DNA from: an uncultured Anaerolineae bacterium
Lineage (GTDB): Bacteria > Chloroflexota > Anaerolineae > Anaerolineales > Villigracilaceae
Direction: 5' to 3'
NCBI GenBank assembly: GCA_903882765.1
Contig: CAIRYE010000478.1
Span: forward strand, 1 to 18,811
DNA: 18,811 nucleotides
Shown here piece after piece: positions 1 through 7,628 of the stretch (positions are counted from its first letter, which is position 1; every line of letters starts with the position of its first letter). Under the pieces are notes generated by a model that made no database searches, was not told the origin of the DNA, and worked only from the letters and a program-made list of their open reading frames with translations. The position numbers and the translations under genes were made by a program.

Positions 1-1
1 C

Positions 2-1165
2 TTGGTTGATCTAACCCCAACAACCTATTCAGAACTCGATCTATTTGAACCTTCCCTCAACCTCTGCTTGGTGATCGATGTTTCTTCCTCCATGAAAGGG
101 CACAAACTGGAAGAAATTAAACACCTTTGTTTCAAATTATCCAAAACCCTCAACAAGACAGATACTTTATCGATTGTCACATTTAACGACTTTGCCGATG
201 TGGTGATCAAGGCACAGAGCCCCAACGATGATGTGATTTTAAACAAAATTCAATTGATGCAGGCAGGCGGAGGAACGGAAATTTTTTCGGGACTCGAAGC
301 TGGTTATCAGGAAATTCAAAAATACCTTCACGCCGATAAGCACAACCAGATCATATTGCTTACCGATGGGCGGACCTACGGCGATGAAAACAAATGCTTG
401 GACCTCTCAAGATCTGCCGCAGCCCAAAATATTTTTATCAGTTGTTATGGAATAGGACCGGAATGGAATGACAAGTTCTTAGATGATGTTGCTACCATCA
501 CTGGCGGATATAGTAAATTTGTCCCCTTTGGGGCGGAATACCACGAAAATATCCTTGAGGATATCAAAATTATCTCATCCTCAAAGATCACCAACATTAA
601 ATTGCAAATATCCGGTCTAGAGCATTGTTCTATTCGGTCCATCAACCGCTTGAACCCAAACCCAGTCGCCTTGCCAGCATTATCCTCGGTAAATATTGGG
701 CAGCTTCCACGTACCGGCGCAATTTCACTATTGTTTGAAATATTAGTTGGCCCTAACTTCAAATTAGAAAACCCATTGCCCATTGTAGACTTGAAGTTTA
801 TAACTACTGGCTTGTACAAACATAGGGTAAATAAGGCATCCATCATCAACTTGATCATGCCCGTTAGCACCGAACCCAACGATGGTGAACCCCCCAGCGA
901 GATCATCCATGCACTTGAAATTCTTCAAATGGCTAAGATACAAGAAAAAGCTAGAGCTGATGTTTCGATTGGAAATATAGACCAGGCAATTTCAAAATTA
1001 AAAAAACTTATCCCAATGCTGGAAAAAAACGGGCAAGTAGAACTTGCGAAAACTGTCCACTTTGAAATTTTGACCATTCAAAAAACTCGTCAATTTTCAA
1101 GCGATGGTGATAAGCAAATAAAATACGGCACCCGTGCTCTCAATTGGCGAGATCTGGAGCGTTAG
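2..1165 (+). CDS. von Willebrand factor A (vWA) domain protein, 5' end cut by window
   Basis: The visible 387 residues begin just before the vWA domain. Members of this family usually carry a short strand-rich segment in front, so the true start probably lies upstream and the TTG at position 2 need not be a start. The metal-ion-dependent adhesion site is complete: D26-x-S28-x-S30 in the first strand, T92 in the GGGTE loop, and D122 in the LLTDG strand. This suggests a metal-dependent protein-binding domain covering about residues 20-190. Residues 190-300 look like a beta-rich partner domain. The C-terminal 90 residues are predicted helical and TPR-like. No membrane segment is seen in the visible part. 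The stop lies two bases before the FHA gene, whose ribosome binding site is inside this gene, so the two are co-translated. In this family vWA plus FHA genes often accompany phosphothreonine signalling. The partner here is unknown. Confidence 0.85.
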   Translation: MVDLTPTTYSELDLFEPSLNLCLVIDVSSSMKGHKLEEIKHLCFKLSKTLNKTDTLSIVTFNDFADVVIKAQSPNDDVILNKIQLMQAGGGTEIFSGLEAGYQEIQKYLHADKHNQIILLTDGRTYGDENKCLDLSRSAAAQNIFISCYGIGPEWNDKFLDDVATITGGYSKFVPFGAEYHENILEDIKIISSSKITNIKLQISGLEHCSIRSINRLNPNPVALPALSSVNIGQLPRTGAISLLFEILVGPNFKLENPLPIVDLKFITTGLYKHRVNKASIINLIMPVSTEPNDGEPPSEIIHALEILQMAKIQEKARADVSIGNIDQAISKLKKLIPMLEKNGQVELAKTVHFEILTIQKTRQFSSDGDKQIKYGTRALNWRDLER

Positions 1166-1167
1166 CC

Positions 1168-1614
1168 ATGAAATGTCCATCGTGTGGAACTGACTTGTTG
1201 GTAGGAACCATTCTTTGTGATGAATGCGGGGGGTACGTTCCTAACTCACCAAATAGATCAGCCGCGGAAAAAGAAGTGGTTACTACGAATGCCACACTTA
1301 TCCTTTTACACTCCAATGGCCAAATAACCTTGGATGACCTCACCGAGATCAGTCTTGGGCGTGACCCTTTAAACGGGGAGGATGAAAAAAGGATATCATT
1401 GGCAGACCTGAATGCTCTCAAGCTTGGTGTTTCTCGAAATCACGCGATGATCAGCAAGGTAGAATCTAAATTTTTTATTAGAGATCTAGGCTCAACCAAT
1501 GGTACTTGGCTCAATATGGTTAGAATTAACCAAAATGAGTTGGTTTCGATCGAAGACGGAGATATTATCCGTTTAGGCAGCTTGGAATTTCAGATCAATA
1601 TTCTTCGATGGTGA
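1168..1614 (+). CDS. Zinc-ribbon FHA domain protein
   Basis: A 148-residue soluble protein. The N-terminus is a small zinc ribbon with two CxxC pairs (C3, C6, C17, C20). Residues about 42-146 form a forkhead-associated domain that binds phosphothreonine peptides. The conserved FHA residues are present: G64-R65 at the end of the first core strand, S88-R89 with H91, and N110-G111-T112. The start is the ATG at 1168 because GGAG at 1156-1159 sits eight bases before it and translation begins directly with the zinc ribbon. A TTG at 1144 is in frame but has no support. The gene follows the vWA gene by two bases and precedes the 79-residue gene by four. No Ser/Thr kinase or phosphatase lies in the window, so the phosphorylated ligand is unknown. 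Confidence 0.88.
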   Translation: MKCPSCGTDLLVGTILCDECGGYVPNSPNRSAAEKEVVTTNATLILLHSNGQITLDDLTEISLGRDPLNGEDEKRISLADLNALKLGVSRNHAMISKVESKFFIRDLGSTNGTWLNMVRINQNELVSIEDGDIIRLGSLEFQINILRW

Positions 1615-1618
1615 AAAA

Positions 1619-1858
1619 ATGATCAATATTTTGATTCACGTTATGAACGACGATCCAATACTTGGGGAAGTGGAATCTTTGCCCGGTCTCACCGACCAAT
1701 TGATCAAAGTATCCCATCCCCGAAAAAAAGATGGAAAAGATCTGCCTTATCTTCAGGCAAATGTAACCGAAGTAATTTGGCCGATCACCAGAATTACGTT
1801 TATTGAAGTGATGCCAAGCGAAGATGAAGATGAAATATTTGGTTTTGTAAGGGAGTAA
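1619..1858 (+). CDS. Small conserved-looking protein of unknown function (79 aa)
   Basis: I do not recognise a named family with certainty. The protein has no cysteine, signal peptide or membrane segment. It appears as a series of short hydrophobic beta strands: residues 2-8, a central stretch with a PRKKDGKDLPY patch at about 34-44, and a final strand pair ending in ITRITFIEVMP. The C-terminus is acidic. The pattern suggests a small beta-barrel or adaptor fold. It lies four bases after the FHA gene and four bases before the response regulator, so it is almost certainly translated from the same message. The spacing and strong strand pattern make it a real gene rather than a chance ORF. A link to the FHA protein or regulator is inference from position only. 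Confidence 0.75.
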   Translation: MINILIHVMNDDPILGEVESLPGLTDQLIKVSHPRKKDGKDLPYLQANVTEVIWPITRITFIEVMPSEDEDEIFGFVRE

Positions 1859-1862
1859 CTAA

Positions 1863-2573
1863 ATGGTCGAAGAGATCGAAAGACGCAGAATTTTGGTTGT
1901 TGACGATGAAGAAAGAATGGTTCGGTTTATTCGATTGAACCTTGAGCATGACGGGTATTTAGTCAGCGAAGCCTTCAATGGCAAACAAGCGATACAGAAA
2001 TTAAGAGAAGCTCTTCCTGACCTCATTCTATTGGATGTAATGATGCCCGACTTAGATGGGTTTGAAGTTCTGGAAATGGTACGTGAGATCAGCAATGTTC
2101 CGATCATTATGCTCACCGCCAAAGGTGAGGAAGATGACCGAATTAAGGGGCTGGAAAAAGGCGCTGATGACTATGTGACAAAGCCCTTTAGCCCGCGCGA
2201 ATTGGTTAGCCGAGTAAAAGCTGTGCTTCGCCGCACTGAAGGCGCCACGGGTTCGATGCATGGCCTGATCGAGATCGATGACCGGCTCAAGATCGATTTT
2301 GACAAACGAGAAGTATGGTTGGAAGGCAAGATCGTTAAACTACGCCCAACTGAATATAAGCTGCTTTTCCACTTGGTTCAAAACGCTGGCTGGGTTCTAT
2401 CGCATGACCAATTGCTCACCAATGTGTGGGGCTACGAATATCGTGATGAACCCCATTATGTGCGTTTATATATTAATTATTTACGTCAAAAACTTGAAAA
2501 GGACGCCGCTAACCCTAAGTACATCCTAACGGAACGCGGTGTTGGCTACAGATTCCTCGATTTTCGCCGGTAA
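1863..2573 (+). CDS. OmpR/PhoB-family response regulator (orphan)
   Basis: A 236-residue DNA-binding response regulator. The receiver domain (about residues 8-122) has the acidic pair D14-D15, phosphoacceptor D58, switch threonine T85 and lysine K107 in a KPF motif. A winged-helix domain (about 135-234) ends in the hallmark ERGVGYRF. GGGAG at 1851-1855 is seven bases before the ATG, supporting this start. It lies immediately after the vWA-FHA-79aa genes. No histidine kinase is adjacent in the window, so phosphorylation must come from a distant kinase or one upstream of the window. The family binds direct-repeat operators as dimers; its targets are not evident here. Confidence 0.93.
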   Translation: MVEEIERRRILVVDDEERMVRFIRLNLEHDGYLVSEAFNGKQAIQKLREALPDLILLDVMMPDLDGFEVLEMVREISNVPIIMLTAKGEEDDRIKGLEKGADDYVTKPFSPRELVSRVKAVLRRTEGATGSMHGLIEIDDRLKIDFDKREVWLEGKIVKLRPTEYKLLFHLVQNAGWVLSHDQLLTNVWGYEYRDEPHYVRLYINYLRQKLEKDAANPKYILTERGVGYRFLDFRR

Positions 2574-2607
2574 AATTTCACGCAACTGAGCCAAGAAAAG
2601 CAATAAC

Positions 2608-2636
2608 TTGAAATTTACCATCCCGTCGGCTATACT
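2608..2636 (+). promoter_or_regulatory. Sigma-70-type promoter of the NarL-type regulator
   Basis: TTGAAA at 2608-2613 and TATACT at 2631-2636 are separated by exactly 17 bases, a near-consensus housekeeping promoter. Transcription would start near 2643 and give a leader of about 18 bases that contains the GGAGG ribosome site at 2649-2653. The right arm of an inverted repeat (AAATTTCA 2573-2580 / TGAAATTT 2609-2616) overlaps the -35 box. Confidence 0.65.
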
Positions 2637-2660
2637 TCCAAAAGGCATGGAGGCATTTGT

Positions 2661-3323
2661 ATGACAACTAAACAAAGAATCCTACTCGTGGATGACCACG
2701 AAGTAGTCCGATTAGGTCTAAAATCACTTCTCGAACGACACCCTCATTTTGAGGTGATCGGTGAAGCGAGTTCTGCGCGTGAAGCAATGGAGCAGGTTGA
2801 AAACCTGGACCCAGATGTGATAGTAATGGATATTCGTCTACCCGGCACATCAGGCATTGAAGCCTGTGAAGACATCATCCGACTTCACCCCGAAAAAAAA
2901 GTGATCATGCTCACCTCCTACGCTGAAGATGAAATGCTCTTTTCGGCCATCAGAGCAGGCGCGTCAGGATACATCCTAAAACAAATTGGCGGCGAAGACT
3001 TAGTGAGAGCTCTAGAAGCGGTTGGACGTGGTGAAGCATTGTTAGACCCGGCCGTAACTCAACGCGTCTTCCAAGAAGTTCGCAAAGCGGTAAAAGAAGA
3101 AGAGGCGTCCGCCTTTGCTCATTTGAGCCAACAGGAAAAGCATGTGCTATTGCTGGTATCCGAAGGGAAGACCAACCGCGAAATTGCCCGTGCTCTTTAC
3201 CTTGGTGAAGGCACTGTTCGCAATTACGTTAGCAGCATATTATCCAAATTAGGCGTCAACAATCGCGCGGAAGCTGCCGCTTACGCCGTTGAGCATAACC
3301 TAAAAGAATATATTCACAATTAA
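2661..3323 (+). CDS. NarL/FixJ-family response regulator (LuxR-type HTH, orphan)
   Basis: A 220-residue response regulator. The receiver domain (residues 5-120) shows D11-D12, phosphoacceptor D57, the LTSY switch region and a conserved lysine in YILKQ. After an acidic linker a LuxR-type helix-turn-helix spans about residues 150-215, with the characteristic E-GKTNREIA and GTVRNYVSSILSKLG segments. The layout resembles the LiaR/DevR-like group, which usually pairs with a HisKA_3 sensor kinase. None is adjacent here. GGAGG at 2649-2653 lies seven bases before the ATG, a textbook site. The gene has its own promoter and is convergent with the minus-strand operon ending at 3343, with only 19 bases between the stops and no obvious terminator hairpin. 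Confidence 0.93.
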   Translation: MTTKQRILLVDDHEVVRLGLKSLLERHPHFEVIGEASSAREAMEQVENLDPDVIVMDIRLPGTSGIEACEDIIRLHPEKKVIMLTSYAEDEMLFSAIRAGASGYILKQIGGEDLVRALEAVGRGEALLDPAVTQRVFQEVRKAVKEEEASAFAHLSQQEKHVLLLVSEGKTNREIARALYLGEGTVRNYVSSILSKLGVNNRAEAAAYAVEHNLKEYIHN

Positions 3324-3342
3324 TTTTCAGCGTTTCAAACGA

Positions 3343-4194
3343 TCAATCTACTTCCCCACTAACCTGCATCCAGGTTTTTTTCATATTAAGAGCGTCTTCT
3401 TCCATAATGGGGCTTTCGCATAATATGCGGCCGCCTGCCTTAAAATCTCGCAACACAGAAAACAAACCCCCCATATTTAGATCCGATTCAGCCACTGGTA
3501 AATGGTTCTTTTCACCTTTGGGTCCATATTCGATCCCAGATAAATGAATGTGCACATTCTTCAACGATTCTTCGCCTAACCGTCCCTTCATGATTTCGAG
3601 CTCTTTCGTCCACTCTTCAATGGTATTCATAGAACCATCGCCGGGTCGGGCGTGCAGGTGAGCGAAATCGATGCAGGGCAACACCCCAGAGATCTGCACT
3701 GCCATCTCGATCGTATCGGTAAGCGATCCTAACATAGCGCTTTTCCCCATCGTTTCTGGCCGTAATCGCACAGGGTTACCCGCATCAAGCAATTCCTTGG
3801 CACAGCCTGCCAAGCGTGGAATCGCTACTTTCAATACATCCGCGGGAACACCACCAAAATAAGAGCCCGGGTGGAAGATGATATCGGTGGCGCCTGCCAA
3901 ATTGCCGTAAAAAGCCGCATCCATCAACCGCTTGCGAGATTTTGGCCACTCCACCTCATCCGCGTTTAGGTTGATAAAGTAAGGGGCGTGAACGCTGATA
4001 GCGACATCATTTTCTATTCCAGCACTTTTTATCACAGCGCAGGTCTCTTCTGAAACCCTAACGGATTGAACCCAACCAAGTTCCATGCAATTTAATCCGA
4101 TGGAGTGGATGAACTTAATGGCATTTGAAGACCCACCGGGTTTGGGTGTACCGATTGGCGAACCAACTGTTCCGAACCGAAATGATAATGACAT
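3343..4194 (-). CDS. Endonuclease IV-like TIM-barrel protein
   Basis: A 283-residue protein of the AP-endonuclease family 2 / xylose-isomerase-like TIM barrel. The order of metal-ligand motifs matches endonuclease IV: H68 in SVHAPYFINL, H107 in FHPGS, E146 in RPETMGK, D175 and H178 in CIDFAHLH, H214 or H216 in NVHIHLSG, H230 in EKNH, and E258 in CESP. The ligand Asp two residues before the second late His in E. coli Nfo is Lys228 here, so one zinc site may differ. The likely reaction is cleavage at abasic or damaged DNA sites, but a sugar-phosphate isomerase role is possible. The start is the ATG at 4194, eight bases after the dgkA stop, with GAGG just upstream. An in-frame start at 4281 would overlap dgkA and adds residues unrelated to the family. 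It is the last gene of the minus-strand operon. Confidence 0.8.
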   Translation of the reverse strand: MSLSFRFGTVGSPIGTPKPGGSSNAIKFIHSIGLNCMELGWVQSVRVSEETCAVIKSAGIENDVAISVHAPYFINLNADEVEWPKSRKRLMDAAFYGNLAGATDIIFHPGSYFGGVPADVLKVAIPRLAGCAKELLDAGNPVRLRPETMGKSAMLGSLTDTIEMAVQISGVLPCIDFAHLHARPGDGSMNTIEEWTKELEIMKGRLGEESLKNVHIHLSGIEYGPKGEKNHLPVAESDLNMGGLFSVLRDFKAGGRILCESPIMEEDALNMKKTWMQVSGEVD

Positions 4195-4202
4195 ACGACC
4201 TC

Positions 4203-4592
4203 TTAGGGTTGAAGCAACGAAGTGATCTTTAATAGCAATGGCGGACCAAGGATCAGCAAGCCAACCAAAACGGATGAACAAGCGGCGATCAAGACACCTG
4301 CCGCGCCAACATCCTTCCCTACTTTAGCCAAAGGATGATGCGATGGGCTTGTTAGGTCAACGACGGCTTCAATAGAAGTGTTGATGAACTCAGCCATCCA
4401 CACAAGGGTTATCATAATGAGGATCAACGCCCAATCGTACAAACTGATTTTTAGCCAGAATCCAAAAATGATCACCAATACAGTAGCGGCAGCATGGACC
4501 CAAGCGTTTTTTTCATGCGTTATTACGTACCGCCATCCTTCAATGGCAAACTGAATTGATTTGATTCGGGAGCTAATAAAATCGCGCACCAT
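4203..4592 (-). CDS. dgkA: Diacylglycerol kinase / undecaprenol kinase family membrane protein
   Basis: A 129-residue integral membrane kinase with three predicted transmembrane helices (about 33-50, 53-72 and 100-124) after an amphipathic N-terminus. Catalytic residues align one position off E. coli DgkA: E27, E68, N71, E75 and D94 within EFINTSIEAVVD and KVGKDVGAAGV. The family phosphorylates diacylglycerol in Gram-negatives, or undecaprenol in many Gram-positives, recycling lipids for envelope synthesis. Substrate cannot be decided from sequence. The start is two bases after the ybeY stop, a tight coupling conserved in many bacteria. Confidence 0.9.
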   Translation of the reverse strand: MVRDFISSRIKSIQFAIEGWRYVITHEKNAWVHAAATVLVIIFGFWLKISLYDWALILIMITLVWMAEFINTSIEAVVDLTSPSHHPLAKVGKDVGAAGVLIAACSSVLVGLLILGPPLLLKITSLLQP

Positions 4593-4594
4593 AC

Positions 4595-5050
4595 TTATTC
4601 TGTTAACCTAATCGACCCAAGGCCTAATTTTTCAAGGATCTGTTTTTGATGATCCCACATTTCTCGTTTTTCTTCATCATTGGCATGATCGAGACCTAAT
4701 AAATGCAATACTCCATGAACAACCAACAACTGGCATTCTTCTTCAAGTTTATGCCCACCAATATCCGCTTGTTCCTGAGCTTTTTCCACCGAAATGATAA
4801 TATCTCCAAGATAAGGATGTCCGGTATCAATTTCTAATTCGTCAGAAGGGAACGATAAAACATCTGTAGGACCGTCATGACCCATCCACGTTAGGTTTAA
4901 GCCTTTGATCTGCTCATTGTCGGTAAGGAAAACCGTCAGGTCAAACTCTTCTTTTTTCTGAAAATGCTCGAGAACTTTTAGTGCCGTTTTTTCGATCACT
5001 TCAAATTTCACGGTCGTTTCTAGGTTCTCTTTTTTATCTACATTGATCAT
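4595..5050 (-). CDS. ybeY: Endoribonuclease YbeY (16S rRNA maturation)
   Basis: A 151-residue single-domain zinc metalloprotein. The signature HGVLHLLGLDH gives the three zinc ligands H112, H116 and H122. The preceding PTDVLSFPSDE and LGDIIIS segments are typical of the family. YbeY acts in the cytoplasm in 16S rRNA 3'-end processing and ribosome quality control. An AGGT site lies a few bases before the ATG at 5050. The gene begins nine bases after the pgpH stop and is followed at two bases by dgkA, matching the widespread pgpH-ybeY-dgkA order. Confidence 0.95.
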   Translation of the reverse strand: MINVDKKENLETTVKFEVIEKTALKVLEHFQKKEEFDLTVFLTDNEQIKGLNLTWMGHDGPTDVLSFPSDELEIDTGHPYLGDIIISVEKAQEQADIGGHKLEEECQLLVVHGVLHLLGLDHANDEEKREMWDHQKQILEKLGLGSIRLTE

Positions 5051-5059
5051 TGTTACCTG

Positions 5060-7156
5060 TCATTCTACTTTCGCGATGGGTTCGGTGGTTGGGTAGGGTA
5101 TGCGAGGGTGATACAAACCCGTTAGAGTAGTAACAAACGCTTTTGTTATGGTTGTAAGGTCTCGTAGTGTGAATTGAGAATTGGCAAGCTGACCCTCCTT
5201 CTGACAAAAATCAATCGACTGCTCTACCAAACTGGTCATCTCGGCTTCTGTGCTCGGCTTGTCCGAGCGGGTTCTTGCTTCAACGTTATCCGCCAGCATA
5301 AGCAAAGCGGTTTCTTTGGAGCGTGGCGCTGGGCCGGGATAGGTGAAGCGGCTTGAATCGATCTTGCTTAGGTCGCCATTAACACTCAATAGGGCTCGGT
5401 TATACAAATAGCGAGCGTTTGAAGTGCCATGATGCTCCGCAATGAAATCAATGATCCGGCTTGGCAGCCGATACTTTTTACCAAGAGTCACGCCATCCTG
5501 AACGTGTTGGATGACGATCTTGGCAACAACCTCTGGTTCCATATCGTCATGCGGATTGAGGCTAGTGGGTAATTGGTTTTCGATAAAGAAGCCGGCATTG
5601 GTTGTTTTTCCAACATCATGATACAAAGCCCCAACCCTTACCAGTAAAGAATCCAACCCGAGTTTTTCGGCGGCTTGTTCAACTAGGTTTGCCACCATCA
5701 AACTGTGCTGATACGTACCGGGTGCTGTCCGTAAAAAATGCTTTAATAATGGCGCATCCGACCGTGAGATCTCTAGTAATCGCAAACCGGTGGTAAGTCC
5801 AAAAAATTCGGCGATGAAATATTGAAAGAGCATAGCCACGCTAGCTGATGCCACTCCATTTAGGATGGCGCTTCCGAGCAAAGTGGCATAACCTACCCAA
5901 TCTAATACTCCAGCTGGCAGGCGATACGCGGTGATCACCGCCATGCCGGCCAAGCTGATTACAATGGCAGACCAAGCAAACGACCAAATGCGATATCCCT
6001 TGCCTAAGGAGATCACACCAACAATTGAGCATAATAAGTAATATATGGTTAGGTCAAAGGAGGTGGTTGCATTAAACGGGGCAAGAATGGAGATCGCGAT
6101 GGAAAAAATGATTCCCGCGCCTGTTCCAAATAGAGTCGCGACTAGTAAACCAAAAGCGGGTAACGGGAAAACATATGGAAGAATAGCGCGGTTGGGGATG
6201 ATCAATCGGGCCGCGATCACAAAAAGGATCAGCAAAATACCGATCAGAAGCAGGCTTACCGACTTGTAATAATAGTCGGGGCGTCTCTGATAGAAATATC
6301 CCGCTAGAAAGAGCATTACGACCAAAACCAAAGCCCCTGTGCCAATATAGCCATAAGTGGGATCGGCCGATTTTACCAACCCGAACATTTCCAAAGCTTC
6401 AATATTGGCGGCTGTAAGAACTCTGCCACGTTGAACGATGTATTCCCCGGCAACATACACCTGCGTAACCGGTTCTATCGACGCTCGTGCCTGCGACCTT
6501 GCGGCATCGGTTAATTCGGGGCTGAAAAAGCTATTTGCCACGATAAAAGGCGAAACCAACCCAACAACGGTTTTCGATTGGTCTTCACTCAATACCAAGC
6601 TAACTTCCGCGGCGACTGCTTGCACCCTTTGGCTGATGTTTTCTTCCCGAATTGGCGTGCGCATCACTTGTTCTAACAACCTTAATGCTTCGCTTTTTAC
6701 AGCATCCCAACGAGCATCAGATAACGCAATAAGGATCGGGATTGCTTCGTCACTTAGCGTTAATCTATCAATATTCTTGAAAGCAATGATTCTTTGTTCG
6801 TTAGTGATTTTAGAGTCTTCCCGTATGTTATCGATCGAATCGATAGCTTCTTTTAGCCGAGTTAATTGCTTACGCGCGATGGCTTGATCGGGAGAAGTAT
6901 ATGCCGGGGCGACTGCCCTCTCAGCCAAGTCGCGAGCCTGATCGGTGCGAACTTGGCTGATGAATTCAATATTATCGGGTGCCTGAATATCTTGCGGAGA
7001 AACCTGACCATCCCCAAGAGCGAGGCTAGTGATCCTTAAAGATAGCGGGGAAACCAGCACTAGGTAAATGATCCCACCGGTGATTAATAGCAAAAAGAAA
7101 GCGCGAATATCGTGCGCGGCGGGTTTTTTCCGGGAGGTATGATCGGTTTGTAACAC
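5060..7156 (-). CDS. pgpH: 7TM-HD family c-di-AMP phosphodiesterase (PgpH/YqfF type)
   Basis: A 698-residue membrane enzyme that hydrolyses cyclic di-AMP, by homology to PgpH. One N-terminal membrane helix (about 18-40) is followed by a large extracytoplasmic 7TMR-HDED domain (about 45-265). Next come roughly seven membrane helices (270-455) and a cytoplasmic HD domain. The HD metal and catalytic residues are intact: H484, H513-D514, H551, H575-H576 and D623. The YPGPAPRSKE segment before D623 is typical of the family. The start codon is GTG at 7156, four bases after the yqeY stop, with AAGG only a few bases upstream. No alternative start precedes the first membrane helix. It sits between yqeY and ybeY, the usual neighbourhood except that phoH is missing. 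Confidence 0.93.
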   Translation of the reverse strand: MLQTDHTSRKKPAAHDIRAFFLLLITGGIIYLVLVSPLSLRITSLALGDGQVSPQDIQAPDNIEFISQVRTDQARDLAERAVAPAYTSPDQAIARKQLTRLKEAIDSIDNIREDSKITNEQRIIAFKNIDRLTLSDEAIPILIALSDARWDAVKSEALRLLEQVMRTPIREENISQRVQAVAAEVSLVLSEDQSKTVVGLVSPFIVANSFFSPELTDAARSQARASIEPVTQVYVAGEYIVQRGRVLTAANIEALEMFGLVKSADPTYGYIGTGALVLVVMLFLAGYFYQRRPDYYYKSVSLLLIGILLILFVIAARLIIPNRAILPYVFPLPAFGLLVATLFGTGAGIIFSIAISILAPFNATTSFDLTIYYLLCSIVGVISLGKGYRIWSFAWSAIVISLAGMAVITAYRLPAGVLDWVGYATLLGSAILNGVASASVAMLFQYFIAEFFGLTTGLRLLEISRSDAPLLKHFLRTAPGTYQHSLMVANLVEQAAEKLGLDSLLVRVGALYHDVGKTTNAGFFIENQLPTSLNPHDDMEPEVVAKIVIQHVQDGVTLGKKYRLPSRIIDFIAEHHGTSNARYLYNRALLSVNGDLSKIDSSRFTYPGPAPRSKETALLMLADNVEARTRSDKPSTEAEMTSLVEQSIDFCQKEGQLANSQFTLRDLTTITKAFVTTLTGLYHPRIPYPTTEPIAKVE

Positions 7157-7160
7157 GACC

Positions 7161-7610
7161 TTATTGAGGCGCTAACAAGCTCTTGACCATCGAACTGATC
7201 TCATCCCCTGTAGCTTTACCAGCAACTTTCGGCATTACGCCTTTCATCACTTTGCCCATATCCACAATTCCGGCAGCGCCAGTTTCAGCGATCACACCCA
7301 TGACGATGGATCGTAATTCTTCAGCGGAAAGGCTTTTTGGTAAAAATTCCTTAAGAATATCAATTTCTATTCTAGCGTCAGCAGCAAGGTCTTCACGCTT
7401 CGCGCCAACAGCCTCATCTAGGGCTTCTTTACGAAGTTTGATCTCTCGTTGAAGAATGGCCATAACCGCTTCATCATCCAATTCAATGCGCTTATCTACT
7501 TCCACTTGTTTAATACCTGCCTGAACCATTCTCAGGGTTTTCTTGCGCATTTCATCGCCTGCCTTTAAGGCATTCTTTACAGCTTCGTTAATTTGTTCTT
7601 TTAGATTCAT
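7161..7610 (-). CDS. yqeY: GatB/YqeY-domain protein
   Basis: A 149-residue, mostly helical cytoplasmic protein. It has the YqeY layout: an N-terminal helical bundle containing KKTLRMVQAGIKQVEVDK, and a C-terminal three-helix domain with DMGKVMKGVMPKVAGKATG, related to the tail of GatB. The exact biochemical role of stand-alone YqeY is uncertain; a tRNA-dependent amidation link is only suggested by the shared domain. A TATAAT hexamer lies six bases before the ATG and the only Shine-Dalgarno-like stretch (AAAGG) is 13 bases away, so an internal promoter with a very short or absent leader is possible. pgpH follows after four bases. Confidence 0.93.
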   Translation of the reverse strand: MNLKEQINEAVKNALKAGDEMRKKTLRMVQAGIKQVEVDKRIELDDEAVMAILQREIKLRKEALDEAVGAKREDLAADARIEIDILKEFLPKSLSAEELRSIVMGVIAETGAAGIVDMGKVMKGVMPKVAGKATGDEISSMVKSLLAPQ

Positions 7611-7616
7611 TTTATT

Positions 7617-7622
7617 ATTATA
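7617..7622 (-). promoter_or_regulatory. Possible -10 box (TATAAT) before yqeY
   Basis: On the minus strand a perfect TATAAT ends six bases before the yqeY ATG. No convincing -35 hexamer lies 16-18 bases further upstream, and the region is A/T-rich, so it may be chance. If used, the transcript would be nearly leaderless. Confidence 0.35.
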
Positions 7623-7628
7623 ACCTTT

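Noticed and set aside
445..906. 153-codon minus-strand frame opposite the vWA gene
   Set aside because: Shadow of the vWA coding frame, with no start signal.
3324..3342. CGTTT-C-AAACG near the convergent gene ends as a terminator
   Set aside because: The loop would be one base and no T-run follows; it cannot form a normal terminator hairpin.
6438..6887. 149-codon plus-strand frame opposite pgpH
   Set aside because: Antisense to the extracytoplasmic domain of a clear pgpH; no ribosome site and no protein-like pattern.
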